DNA from: Actinacidiphila glaucinigra
GTDB taxonomy: Bacteria; Actinomycetota; Actinomycetes; Streptomycetales; Streptomycetaceae
Assembly (NCBI RefSeq): GCF_900188405.1
Contig: NZ_FZOF01000002.1
Coordinates: 186,001 to 250,000, forward strand
DNA: 64,000 bases
Direction of reading: 5' to 3'
The notes beneath the pieces are model-generated. The model had not been told where the DNA came from, searched no databases, and saw nothing but the letters and a program-made list of their open reading frames with translations. The translations under genes were made by a program, and so were the position numbers. Positions 9,440-17,470 of this stretch are shown here, piece after piece. Each line of letters begins with the position of its first letter. The first letter of the stretch is position 1.

Positions 9440-9700
9440 TCAGGACCGGTCCCGCCGCTCGTCGATCTCCTCCGGCGAACGCCGGCGTTCGCGGTCGCCC
9501 TTCGGCATCGACTCGGGCTTGGACGGCTGGCCGTGGCCGGGCTCGCGGTGCTGCGGCTTGCCCTGCTGGCGCATCGGGTCGTCGGCCATGCCCTGAGCGC
9601 GCTCACGGGTCTGGCCGATACGCTCCTGCCCCTGGGGCTGAGCCTGCGGGCGGTGCTGCTGCTGCCCGGCCTTGTTTCGCGTGGGGTCGTTCTTGCCCAT
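9440..9700 (-). CDS. Small hydrophilic conserved protein of unknown function
   Basis: An 86-residue, highly charged protein rich in Gln, Arg, Pro and Glu with no hydrophobic segment (begins MGKNDPTRNKAG, ends EEIDERRDRS). It is probably largely disordered. ATG at 9700 is chosen for an excellent GGAGT site 5 bases upstream. Small proteins of this composition are common in Streptomyces and are often stress- or sporulation-associated, but no function can be assigned here. Confidence 0.7.
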   Translation of the reverse strand: MGKNDPTRNKAGQQQHRPQAQPQGQERIGQTRERAQGMADDPMRQQGKPQHREPGHGQPSKPESMPKGDRERRRSPEEIDERRDRS

Positions 9701-9797
9701 GATCACTCCTTCGTGATGTGCGGATGGGCCTCGACCAGGCTGACACGGCCGGACACGGTGCGCATTTCGGACGAATGCGTACCGTGAACGGCGCTGG

Positions 9798-10691
9798 TCA
9801 GACGGGCCTTTCCGACCGGGCACGCTCGTCGGCGGCGCCGCCGCGGCCGACGAGTCCCTGCCGGATGCCGCCCGCGGCGGTGATCCTCGGCTCCAGGCGG
9901 CGCATCTCGCGCCGCCCCAGCGCGCCGCCGATCAGGCCGGGCAAGTACCCGCGCACGGACTGCGTTCCGCGCAGCCACCACTGGGCGTAGACGTGCGGCG
10001 AGCGGCGGGCGATCCCGTCCGCGATGCGCTCGACCGCGGGCTCCAGCGGGTAGGTGCGATTGGCCGGCCAGGGCAGCCGGGAGCGGGCCTCGCGCATCAC
10101 GTCGTCCTCGTCGGCGCCGCGCACCATGTCGGTGTCGGTCCAGCTCAGATACCCCACACCGACCTTGACGCCCTTGAAGCCGACCTCGGCGCGCAGGCAG
10201 TGCGCGAAGGCCTCCACCCCCGCCTTGCTGGCGCAGTACGCGGTCATCAGCGGTGCCGGGGTGATCGCGGCGAGCGAGGCGATCTGCAGCAGGTAGCCGC
10301 GCGAGGCGACGAGCGCCGGAAGGAACGCGCGGGCGGTCACCACGCTGCCCAGCAGGTTGACCTGGACGACCCGTTCGAAGTCGGCGGGGTCCACGTCCAG
10401 GAACGGACCGCCGGTCGCCACACCGGCGTTGGCGACGACGACGTCGACGCGGCCGTAGCGCTCCAGGACCTCCGCGGCCACCCGGGCCATCGCCTCCCGG
10501 TCGGTGACGTCGGCCGTCCAGCACCCGGCGTCGGGGCCGATCTCCTCGGCCACGCGCTTGAGTTCGTCCGGCTCCAGCCCCACCAGCGCCAACCGGGCGC
10601 CGCGCGCGGCGAGTCTGCGGGCGAGCAGCGCCCCCACCCCGCGGGCGGCGCCGGTCACCACCGCGACCTGCCCGTTCAGCGACCTGCTCAT
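9798..10691 (-). CDS. SDR family oxidoreductase (third gene of monooxygenase operon)
   Basis: A 297-residue short-chain dehydrogenase: TGAARGVG cofactor motif near residue 13, NAGVAT near 90, catalytic Ser in QIASLAA and YCASK. A C-terminal extension of about 70 residues after the catalytic core is typical of SDRs found beside flavin monooxygenases. ATG at 10691 overlaps the stop of the upstream hydrolase as ATGA and follows AAGGAGGAG, so translation is coupled. It probably interconverts an alcohol and a ketone within the operon's pathway. Confidence 0.87.
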   Translation of the reverse strand: MSRSLNGQVAVVTGAARGVGALLARRLAARGARLALVGLEPDELKRVAEEIGPDAGCWTADVTDREAMARVAAEVLERYGRVDVVVANAGVATGGPFLDVDPADFERVVQVNLLGSVVTARAFLPALVASRGYLLQIASLAAITPAPLMTAYCASKAGVEAFAHCLRAEVGFKGVKVGVGYLSWTDTDMVRGADEDDVMREARSRLPWPANRTYPLEPAVERIADGIARRSPHVYAQWWLRGTQSVRGYLPGLIGGALGRREMRRLEPRITAAGGIRQGLVGRGGAADERARSERPV

Positions 10692-11620
10692 GCCGTCTCC
10701 TCCTTGACCTGGGCCCCGGGCCGCAGATGGTCCTCGACGAGGGTGCGTACGACGCCCGCGACCGCGGCCGGCGCCTCCAGCGGGGTCATGTGGCCGAGGC
10801 CCGGCAGTTCGGTGAGCCCGGCGAACCGGGAGAGCCGGGCGGCCATGCCGTGGGCGTGCACCGGAGGGGTGAGCTTGTCGGCGCCGCCCACCAGCACGGC
10901 GGTGGGCACGCGCAGCGCGGAGACGCCCGCGTCGAGATTGAGCCCGGCCAGCACCCGGCCCCACCCGGCACGCTGCCGGCGCCCGCAGGCGTGCACGATG
11001 CGGGCGGTGGCGGCCACCAGCTCCCTGCTCGACGCCGCGCCCAGGATCCCGTACTTGAGCGCGGCCCGGGTCACCGCGGACTGCGGGCCCAGCGGCGCCG
11101 AACTGACCAGCAGGAAGCGGTGGAAGGCGTCGCGGACCCGCTTGCTGCGCACCCGCGGCGGCAGCACCGCCGCCTCGGCGAGCAGCCGTCCACTGCCGGT
11201 GCTGGCCAGCAGCACGGCGGCTGTGCGGGACTGCACGGCGGCACGGTCGCCCGCCGCCATCGCGGTCATCCCGCCCATGGAGTGGCCGACCAGCACCACC
11301 TTCTCGTCGCCCACGACGGCGGACTCCAGGACCGCGGTGAGGTCGTCGGCGAGCGCGCCGGTGCCGTAGCCGCCGCGGCGCGGGGTCCCGCTGCCGCCGT
11401 GGCCGCGCTGGTCGTAGGCCACGACCCGGTACTCCCCGGCGAGTTCGTGGATGAGCGGGGCCCAGAACAGGGTGCTGCAGGTCCAGCCGTGGATCAGCAC
11501 CACGGTGGGCGCGGTGCCGGACTCGGGGCCGTACTCCTCCACATGGATCGAGGTGCCGTCCGCGGACCGCACGGAGTGCGTGCGCCGGGTGGCCGGCAGG
11601 TCGAAGACGGACGCGGTCAC
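10688..11620 (-). CDS. Alpha/beta hydrolase
   Basis: A 310-residue hydrolase. HGWTC near residue 44 is the oxyanion-hole region, GHSMGGM near 115 is the nucleophile elbow, and GLGHMTPLE near the end carries the catalytic His. GTG at 11620 overlaps the stop of the monooxygenase gene as GTGA. Following a Baeyer-Villiger-type enzyme, the obvious inferred job is hydrolysis of the ester or lactone that enzyme would form. Confidence 0.88.
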   Translation of the reverse strand: MTASVFDLPATRRTHSVRSADGTSIHVEEYGPESGTAPTVVLIHGWTCSTLFWAPLIHELAGEYRVVAYDQRGHGGSGTPRRGGYGTGALADDLTAVLESAVVGDEKVVLVGHSMGGMTAMAAGDRAAVQSRTAAVLLASTGSGRLLAEAAVLPPRVRSKRVRDAFHRFLLVSSAPLGPQSAVTRAALKYGILGAASSRELVAATARIVHACGRRQRAGWGRVLAGLNLDAGVSALRVPTAVLVGGADKLTPPVHAHGMAARLSRFAGLTELPGLGHMTPLEAPAAVAGVVRTLVEDHLRPGAQVKEETA

Positions 11621-13128
11621 GAGGCCACCTCCACGCGCTCCGGGCGCTCCTCGGGGGCGCCGGCGGGCACGATCTCGTACTCCTGGAGGTCCAGCCGCCG
11701 CGTGGCGCGCCGGAACTCGGCGGTCGTCCCGGGCCAGACCGTGGTGTTGCGGCCCTGGTCGTCCAGGTACCAGCTGACGCAGCCCCCGGTGTTCCACACC
11801 GTGCGGGCCATGCGGCGCTGCACCTCGTCGTTCCAGGACCGCACGGCCTCCGGACGGGCGTCGAGCGCGGCGGCCCCGGTGGTGTCCAGGGCGCGCAGGT
11901 ACGCCGCGACGTAGTTCAGCGAGGACTCGATCATCAGGATCATCGAGCTGTTCCCGAGGCCGGTGTTGGGCCCGATGACGAACAGCAGGTTGGGGAAGCC
12001 GTCGACGGAGCAGCCGCGCAGCGCGGCCATGCCGCCCTTCCAGTGCTCGGCCAGCGAGCGGCCGTCGGCGCCGAACACCCGCTCCCCGATGGGCATGTCG
12101 GTGACGTGGAAGCCGGTGCCGAACACGATGGCGTCGGCCTCGCGCTCGGTGCCGTCGGCCATGACCAGGGTCGAGCCGCGCACCTCCTTCAGCGCGGAGG
12201 CGACGACCTCGGTGTTGGGCCGGGCGAGCGCCGGGTAGTAGTCGTTGGACAGCAGGATGCGCTTGCAGCCGATCCGGTAGTCGGGGGTCAGTTTGGCGCG
12301 CAGCGCCGGGTCCTTGACGGCCTTGCGCATGTGCGAGGCGGCCACGGCCTGCGCGCCGCGCATCATCGCCGGGCGCTTGGTGAACGCGCCGACCTGGAAC
12401 TCACGGATCAGCCAGAGCAGTCCGCGCCGCGCCCTGGCGGTGGCCGGCACCTTGCCGTGCAGCCACTGCTCGGCCCGGCTGATCCCGCGGTCCATGCGCG
12501 GCATCACCCACGGGGGCGTCCGCTGCACCACGGTCAGGCTCTCCACCTCGGGCTGGATCGCGGGCACGATCTGGATCGCGGAGGCCCCGGTGCCCACCAT
12601 GGCGACCCGCTTGCCCTCGAGGTCGAAGTCGTGGTCCCACTTCGAGGAGTGGAAGACCCGCCCGGGGAAGGCGTCCAGGCCCGGCACGTCGGGCAGTTTG
12701 GGGTCGGACAGCGGTCCGGTGGCCGAGACCAGGACGTCGGCGGTGAGTTCGCCGCGCGAGGTGGTGACGCGCCAGTGCCGGGCGCCGGCGTCCCAGCGGG
12801 CCTCGGTCACCTCCGTGCCGAGGCGCAGGTGCGGGCGGAGGCCGAAGGTGTCCGCGACCCGTTCCAGGTAGGCGCGGATGTGCGGCTGGCCGGAGAAGGT
12901 GCGCGGCCACTGCGGGTTGGGCGCGAAGGAGAACGAGTACAGGTGCGAGGGCACGTCGCAGGCGCACCCCGGGTAGCTGTTGTCGCGCCACGTCCCGCCG
13001 ACGGAGTCCCGGCGCTCCAGGACGACGAAGTCGGTGATCCCCTCGCGTCGCAGCCGCACGGCGGCGCCGAGTCCGCCGAACCCCGATCCGATCACCGCAA
13101 CCCGCACGTGTTCGCTGTGTCCGGCCAT
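11617..13128 (-). CDS. Flavin-containing monooxygenase, type I Baeyer-Villiger class
   Basis: A 503-residue FAD/NADPH enzyme. VIGSGFGGLG near residue 12 binds FAD, GGTWRDN follows, and FPGRVFHSSKWD near 160 matches the Baeyer-Villiger fingerprint FxGxxxHxxxW(P/D). GTGASAIQ binds NADPH. These enzymes insert oxygen beside a ketone using NADPH and O2. It is the first gene of a three-gene operon (monooxygenase, hydrolase, dehydrogenase) in which each start overlaps the previous stop, divergent from a MerR regulator. Together they fit oxidation of an alcohol to a ketone, ester or lactone formation and hydrolysis; the natural substrate is unknown. Confidence 0.9.
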   Translation of the reverse strand: MAGHSEHVRVAVIGSGFGGLGAAVRLRREGITDFVVLERRDSVGGTWRDNSYPGCACDVPSHLYSFSFAPNPQWPRTFSGQPHIRAYLERVADTFGLRPHLRLGTEVTEARWDAGARHWRVTTSRGELTADVLVSATGPLSDPKLPDVPGLDAFPGRVFHSSKWDHDFDLEGKRVAMVGTGASAIQIVPAIQPEVESLTVVQRTPPWVMPRMDRGISRAEQWLHGKVPATARARRGLLWLIREFQVGAFTKRPAMMRGAQAVAASHMRKAVKDPALRAKLTPDYRIGCKRILLSNDYYPALARPNTEVVASALKEVRGSTLVMADGTEREADAIVFGTGFHVTDMPIGERVFGADGRSLAEHWKGGMAALRGCSVDGFPNLLFVIGPNTGLGNSSMILMIESSLNYVAAYLRALDTTGAAALDARPEAVRSWNDEVQRRMARTVWNTGGCVSWYLDDQGRNTTVWPGTTAEFRRATRRLDLQEYEIVPAGAPEERPERVEVAS

Positions 13129-13150
13129 ACCGCCGCCTCTCGGTGCCGCC

Positions 13151-13180
13151 CCAGTGCCGAATCGCGCCAGCGTTCACTGG
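13151..13180. promoter_or_regulatory. Candidate MerR operator in the divergent promoter region
   Basis: CCAGTG (13151) and CACTGG (13175) form an inverted repeat separated by 18 bases, lying between the monooxygenase operon and the MerR gene. MerR proteins act at symmetric sites within long promoter spacers, which suits the layout, but the arms are short. Confidence 0.3.
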
Positions 13181-13268
13181 CACGGTTCGGAGCGTAGACC
13201 AGAAGGCGTTACCAGCGGTAGAGGCCGGGCCAAGCGATGTGCGGCGCCCACCGCATAGGCTGACCGGC

Positions 13269-13985
13269 GTGGCAACGCACGAGCGCGAGTACCGGATGGA
13301 CGAGCTGGCGGAGGCGGCCGGTGTCCCGGTCCGTACCGTCCGCTTCTACCGGGAGCGCAAGCTGCTCCCCGCGCCACGCCGCGAGGGCCGGATCGCCTGG
13401 TACAACGACCACCACCTGGCCCGGCTGCAAACCATCACGGCGCTGCTGGAGCGGGGTCACACCCTCGGCGGCATCGCCGAGCTGATGGACGCCTGGGAGA
13501 GCGGCCGCCACGACGTCGGCGAACTCCTCGGCCTGGACCCGGCACTGCCCACCCGCTGGTCGGAGGAGGAGCCGCTGCGGCTCACCCCCGAGGGCCTCGC
13601 CGACCACTACGGCGACCAGGCCACCGCCGAGAACCTGGCCACCGCCCTGGACATCGGCTACATCGCGGTCGACGGCGACGACGTGGTGCACGTCAGCCGC
13701 CGGCTGCTGGAGGCCTCGGCCGCGCTGGTCCGGGAGGGCCTCCCGCTCGCCGAGGTGCTCGCCACGGGCCGTGACATGCGGGACCGCATGGACCCGCTCG
13801 CCGAGCGGTTCGTCGAGCTGGCCCGCACCTACGTCCTGCCGGACGCGGAGGCCGACCTGCAGTCCGGCGACACCACCCGGCTCACCGAGGCCATCGCCCG
13901 GCTGCGCCCCCTGGTGCAGGCCGTCGTCGAGGCGGAACTCGCCCTGGCGATCGACCGCAGGTTGCGCGAGGAACTGGGGCGGTGA
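13269..13985 (+). CDS. MerR family transcriptional regulator
   Basis: A 238-residue regulator whose first 70 residues are a MerR winged helix (YRMDELAEAAGVPVRTVRFY, then LLPAPRREGRIAWYNDHH). The long C-terminal region has no Cys cluster, so it senses an organic ligand rather than a metal. GTG at 13269 is chosen because the MerR domain starts seven residues later. It is divergent from the monooxygenase operon by 140 bp and is the obvious candidate regulator. Confidence 0.88.
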   Translation: MATHEREYRMDELAEAAGVPVRTVRFYRERKLLPAPRREGRIAWYNDHHLARLQTITALLERGHTLGGIAELMDAWESGRHDVGELLGLDPALPTRWSEEEPLRLTPEGLADHYGDQATAENLATALDIGYIAVDGDDVVHVSRRLLEASAALVREGLPLAEVLATGRDMRDRMDPLAERFVELARTYVLPDAEADLQSGDTTRLTEAIARLRPLVQAVVEAELALAIDRRLREELGR

Positions 13986-14376
13986 CCCCGCGCGCCGCCC
14001 GCGGACGCCAGGTACGGGCGTCAGGCCGGGCGGCGCCCCGGACAGGGGCAAGGGCTTCCGCGCCCCGGCTCACCCGGCTCACCCGGCGCCGCCGTTCGGC
14101 CGGCGCGGGCGGTCGCGGGCGGTCGCGGGCCTGAGGCGCCGCGAGCACGCCGCCAGGCCCGCCTCCCTCTGCGGATCCCCGCCGGCCGCCGTCGCCCGCG
14201 TCCACCGCATGCCCGGCGAAGTCCTCGAACAGGCCGTCACCACCGGCCCCGGCATCCGGGCCCGGGCGGACGGCGACGCCCTCGCCCTCACCCTGGCCGA
14301 CCGCCGCCCCGCACCCGCGCAAGCGCCCTCCCGAAGGCTGCGCGAGGAGGCCGCCGCGCATCCGTACTGTGGTCCT
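13986..14376. other. Intergenic stretch with short GC-rich direct repeats
   Basis: 391 bp between the MerR and N-acetyltransferase genes. It contains small tandem repeats (CGGCTCACC twice near 14069, GCGGGCGGTC twice near 14105) and no supported gene. A frame in phase with the acetyltransferase is open throughout, but its composition does not resemble the family. Confidence 0.5.
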
Positions 14377-15201
14377 ATGACTCTCGATCTCGATGCCTAT
14401 CTCGCCCGCATCGGCTGGACCGGGGAGCGCCGACCCACGACGGAGGTGCTGCGGTCCGTGCACCGCGCCCACCTGCTGGGCATCCCGTTCGAGAACCTCG
14501 ACCCGGTCCTTGGCCGGGCGCCCTCGCTCGCGGTGCCCGACCTGGAGGCCAAGCTCGTCCGCGGCACACGCGGCGGCTACTGCTACGAGCACAACACCCT
14601 GTTCGCCGCGGCGCTCACCGCCCTCGGGTTCCGGGTCACGCTGCTCACCGCGCGGGTCCTGGTGGGGGCGAAGCCGGGGGACGTCCGCCCCCGTACGCAC
14701 ATGCTCATGCTCACCGAGGTGCCCGGCGAGCCGGTGCCGTGGGTGACCGACGTCGGCTTCGGCAGCATCGGCTCCCTGCTGGAGCCGTTGCCGCTGCTCG
14801 CGGACGAGGAACTGCACGACGCCCCGCGCCGCCACCGGCTCGTCCACGCCCCGCACGACGGCCCACTGGAACTGTGGAAGCTCCAGGCGTACCTGCCCGG
14901 CGCCGCGGACGGCGGATGGGAGGACCAGTACGCCTTCACCGTCGAACCCTTCCAGGCCCCGGACTACGAGGTCATCAACTGGCACGTCGCCACCAACCCG
15001 CGCTCCCCCTTCTCCCGCGGCCTCTACGTCCAGCGCACCACCGGCGACACCCACCTCTCCCTCACCGGACGCCGCCTGACGGAGACGGCCGCCGACGGCA
15101 CCCGCAAGGAGCGCGAACTGGCGGACGAGGACGAGGTGCTGCGGGTCCTGGCGGACGACTTCGGCGTACGGCTCCCCGAGGGGACGCGACTGCCGGGGTG
15201 A
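14377..15201 (+). CDS. nat: Arylamine N-acetyltransferase
   Basis: A 274-residue NAT. RGGYCYEHN near residue 70 carries the catalytic Cys, HMLML with WVTDVGFG supplies His and Asp of the triad, and the length equals the bacterial family. It moves acetyl (or propionyl) from CoA to aromatic amines and hydrazines; in actinomycetes some act in natural-product or sterol pathways. ATG at 14377 has no clear ribosome site and follows a TACTGT hexamer closely, so a nearly leaderless transcript is possible. Its stop lies 7 bp from that of the convergent DUF4287 gene. Confidence 0.92.
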   Translation: MTLDLDAYLARIGWTGERRPTTEVLRSVHRAHLLGIPFENLDPVLGRAPSLAVPDLEAKLVRGTRGGYCYEHNTLFAAALTALGFRVTLLTARVLVGAKPGDVRPRTHMLMLTEVPGEPVPWVTDVGFGSIGSLLEPLPLLADEELHDAPRRHRLVHAPHDGPLELWKLQAYLPGAADGGWEDQYAFTVEPFQAPDYEVINWHVATNPRSPFSRGLYVQRTTGDTHLSLTGRRLTETAADGTRKERELADEDEVLRVLADDFGVRLPEGTRLPG

Positions 15202-15208
15202 CCCGGCG

Positions 15209-15424
15209 CTAGGCCGCGGCCTTCCCCTCGGCGAGGGTGTGCGCCACCAGCGCGTTGGCGTGGCCGTGCCCGAGGCCGTGCTCGGTCCTCAGCCAGCCGA
15301 CGAGCTCCATGTGCCGGGTCAGCGGGGAGGAGCGGATGAGCTCCTTCCACTCCGCGACCGGCCGGCCGTACTTCTTCTCGATCGACGGGAAGTAACTCGC
15401 GGGGCCCTTCACGTTCTGCGTCAT
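15209..15424 (-). CDS. DUF4287 domain-containing protein
   Basis: A 71-residue protein: GPASYFPSIEKKYGRPVAEW, then HMELVGWLRTEHGLGHGHANALVAH. This matches the short DUF4287 family of Actinobacteria, whose function is unknown. ATG at 15424 is the only in-frame start that keeps the full domain; its ribosome site is weak. Confidence 0.83.
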   Translation of the reverse strand: MTQNVKGPASYFPSIEKKYGRPVAEWKELIRSSPLTRHMELVGWLRTEHGLGHGHANALVAHTLAEGKAAA

Positions 15425-15601
15425 GCCTGGTGGACCGGCCGGCCGCCGCGAACTCATCGCCGTCCCGCCGTGACCCGCGTCACACCGGCCGGCCGTTCCC
15501 CGGCCCGGGTGAATTCCGCCGGTTCCCGGCGTGCCGCCGGGCGGCGTCTGCCTAGCGTGGCGCCCGGGACGACACCAGGGGAGCCGGACGGGGGTGGCCG
15601 C

Positions 15602-16414
15602 ATGACGGTCGAGGACAAGCGCTCGGTGAGCATGAGGATCTTCGGGGACCTGCTCAGGACGCTGCGCGAGGGCCGGGGAATCACCCTGGACGCGGTGGCG
15701 GCGCACACGGGCTACTCGAAGTCGCAGACCGTCAAGATCGAGTGCGGGGAGCGCATCGCCAGCACGGCGTTCATCGAGCGGGCGGAGCAACTGCTCGGCT
15801 CACCCGGGGTGCTGAGGGCGGTGGCCCCCCATCTGTCGCGGGAGAAGCTGCCCGTGGGGTACGGGGAGTACGCGGACGAGGAGGCCCGGGCACTGAGCCT
15901 GGGCGCCTACGACTCCCACGTCGTCAACGGCCTGCTGCAGACCGAGGCCTGCATGCGTGCCGTGTTCGGTGCCCGCTGTCCGGCGCTGGAGGAGGACGAG
16001 GTCGAGCGCTGGACCGAGGACCGGCTGGCCCGCCAGTCACTGATCGTCCGCAGGCCCGTGTGCATGCTCTCCTTCGTCCTGGAGGAATGGGTGCTGCGCC
16101 GCCCCACGGGCGGACGGGCGGTGATGGGCGCACAGTTGTCGCATCTCGTCGAGGTGGGCCGGCGGCGCAACGTCCAGATCCAGGTGATGCCGGCCCGGTA
16201 CGAGGCGCACGCCGGTCTCGACGGCCCGTTCACCCTGCTGGAGAACCCCGACCGCCAGTTGCTCGCCTACGCGGAGGGGCAGGTCGGGGGCCTGCTCACC
16301 GATGACCGGAAAAGGGTCAGTCTGCTCCACCAGCGCTATGGAATGATCCGGGCGCAGGCCCTCACACCCGAGGACTCCGCGAAGTTGATCGAGCAGATTG
16401 CGGGTGAACTGTGA
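15602..16414 (+). CDS. XRE family regulator with DUF5753 domain
   Basis: A 270-residue Streptomyces-type regulator: an N-terminal helix-turn-helix (LLRTLREGRGITLDAVAAHTGYSKSQ at residues 16-41) followed by the DUF5753 ligand-binding domain to the end. Such WhiJ-like proteins pair with small DUF397 proteins and control development or antibiotic production; the DUF397 gene follows with a GTGA overlap. ATG at 15602 is chosen from the position of the HTH. The family is highly paralogous, so the target cannot be named. Confidence 0.88.
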   Translation: MTVEDKRSVSMRIFGDLLRTLREGRGITLDAVAAHTGYSKSQTVKIECGERIASTAFIERAEQLLGSPGVLRAVAPHLSREKLPVGYGEYADEEARALSLGAYDSHVVNGLLQTEACMRAVFGARCPALEEDEVERWTEDRLARQSLIVRRPVCMLSFVLEEWVLRRPTGGRAVMGAQLSHLVEVGRRRNVQIQVMPARYEAHAGLDGPFTLLENPDRQLLAYAEGQVGGLLTDDRKRVSLLHQRYGMIRAQALTPEDSAKLIEQIAGEL

Positions 16415-16605
16415 GCGCTCTCGTGTGGTTCACGTCCCGTCACAGCGGCAGCGACGGCGGTCAGTGCGTCGAGGTGGCGGTCGGCCCGGCCGCCGTCCAC
16501 GTGCGGGACTCCAAGGACAGGTCCGGCCCCGCCCTGGCCTTCGAGCCGGACGCGTGGACCGAGTTCGTGGCCTTCGCCGGCCGATTGCCCGAACCCCAAG
16601 GATAG
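16411..16605 (+). CDS. DUF397 domain-containing protein
   Basis: A 64-residue protein with the DUF397 pattern: WFTSRHSGSDGGQCVEVA, then VHVRDSKDRSGPALAFEPDAW and F..F near the end. It probably modulates or antagonises its XRE partner, whose stop codon overlaps its GTG start. A role as the antitoxin-like half of a regulatory pair has been proposed for related pairs. Confidence 0.9.
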   Translation: MSALVWFTSRHSGSDGGQCVEVAVGPAAVHVRDSKDRSGPALAFEPDAWTEFVAFAGRLPEPQG

Positions 16606-16665
16606 TTACCAACCGGTAATCCGTACGCCGGTTTCCGCTCACCCGCACCAGCGAACGTACGGTGC

Positions 16666-17331
16666 ATGACAACCCTCAAAACCCTCACGTGGAGACGCGG
16701 CGCCGTCGTCGCGGCGATCATCGCCGCCGGGGTGTCCGGCCTCGCGCTCCCGGCCGACGCGCACGCCACCGACGCGCACGCCACCGGGCGGATCGGCGGC
16801 ACGCCGGCGGCGGCCGCCACGGCCTCCGCCGGCGCCGCTTCGGTCGACCACGAGACCTGGCTGCGCGACGTGCGCCCGGTGATCGACCAGGCGCGCGCCT
16901 ACCTCCAGGAGCGCACGTCGACCGCGCGGCCCGGCGAGAAGCCGGCGATCGTGCTGGACATCGACAACACCTCGCTGGAGACGTACTTCGACTGGTGGTT
17001 CCCGCCCGCCGTGGCGCCGACACGCGACCTCGCCCGGTACGCGGACTCCCGCGGCGTGGACGTCTTCTTCGTCACCGCCCGGCCGGACTTCATCCACCCG
17101 GCCACGCTCTACAACCTCGACCGCGCGGGCTACCCGGTCGCCGGACTGTACGGCCGCTCGATCCCGGACCTCTTCGACGAGGTCAGCGCGTACAAGACGG
17201 CGCAGCGCGCCGCCATCGAGAAGCGCGGCTACACGATCGTCGCGAACATCGGCAACAACACCACCGACCTGGTGGGCGGCCACGCCGAGCGCACCTTCAA
17301 GCTCCCGGACTACGACGGCCTGCTCGACTGA
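16666..17331 (+). CDS. Secreted HAD-family acid phosphatase (class B-like)
   Basis: A 221-residue exported protein. Residues 1-30 form a signal peptide (RRG, hydrophobic core, ADAHA). IVLDIDNTSLET near 100 gives the nucleophilic Asp and general acid of the DxD motif; FFVTARP provides the Thr of motif II, and YKTAQRAAIE plus NIGNNTTDL supply the Lys and second acidic motif. It should dephosphorylate organic phosphates outside the cell. A secreted glycerophosphodiesterase follows on the same strand, consistent with a shared phosphate-scavenging role; no PHO box was recognised. Confidence 0.85.
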   Translation: MTTLKTLTWRRGAVVAAIIAAGVSGLALPADAHATDAHATGRIGGTPAAAATASAGAASVDHETWLRDVRPVIDQARAYLQERTSTARPGEKPAIVLDIDNTSLETYFDWWFPPAVAPTRDLARYADSRGVDVFFVTARPDFIHPATLYNLDRAGYPVAGLYGRSIPDLFDEVSAYKTAQRAAIEKRGYTIVANIGNNTTDLVGGHAERTFKLPDYDGLLD

Positions 17332-17353
17332 CGCCGTCCGAGACCGCCCGGCA

Positions 17354-17377
17354 CCCGGGGAGCGATCGTTCCCCGGG
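17354..17377 (+). terminator. Hairpin after the acid phosphatase gene
   Basis: CCCGGGGA pairs with TCCCCGGG around an 8-base loop, 23 bp after the phosphatase stop. No U-tract follows. Confidence 0.55.
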
Positions 17378-17470
17378 CGTTCACCATGCCCTCATGCGCG
17401 GGCTTCGTACGGGCTCGACCTGCGGCTTAGCGTCACGAGGTCCCGTTCGCCCGATGTAGACGAGGTGTAA

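Noticed and set aside
13986..14376. N-terminal extension of the arylamine N-acetyltransferase
   Set aside because: The frame is open, but the family starts at the Met at 14377 and the extra sequence is low-complexity.
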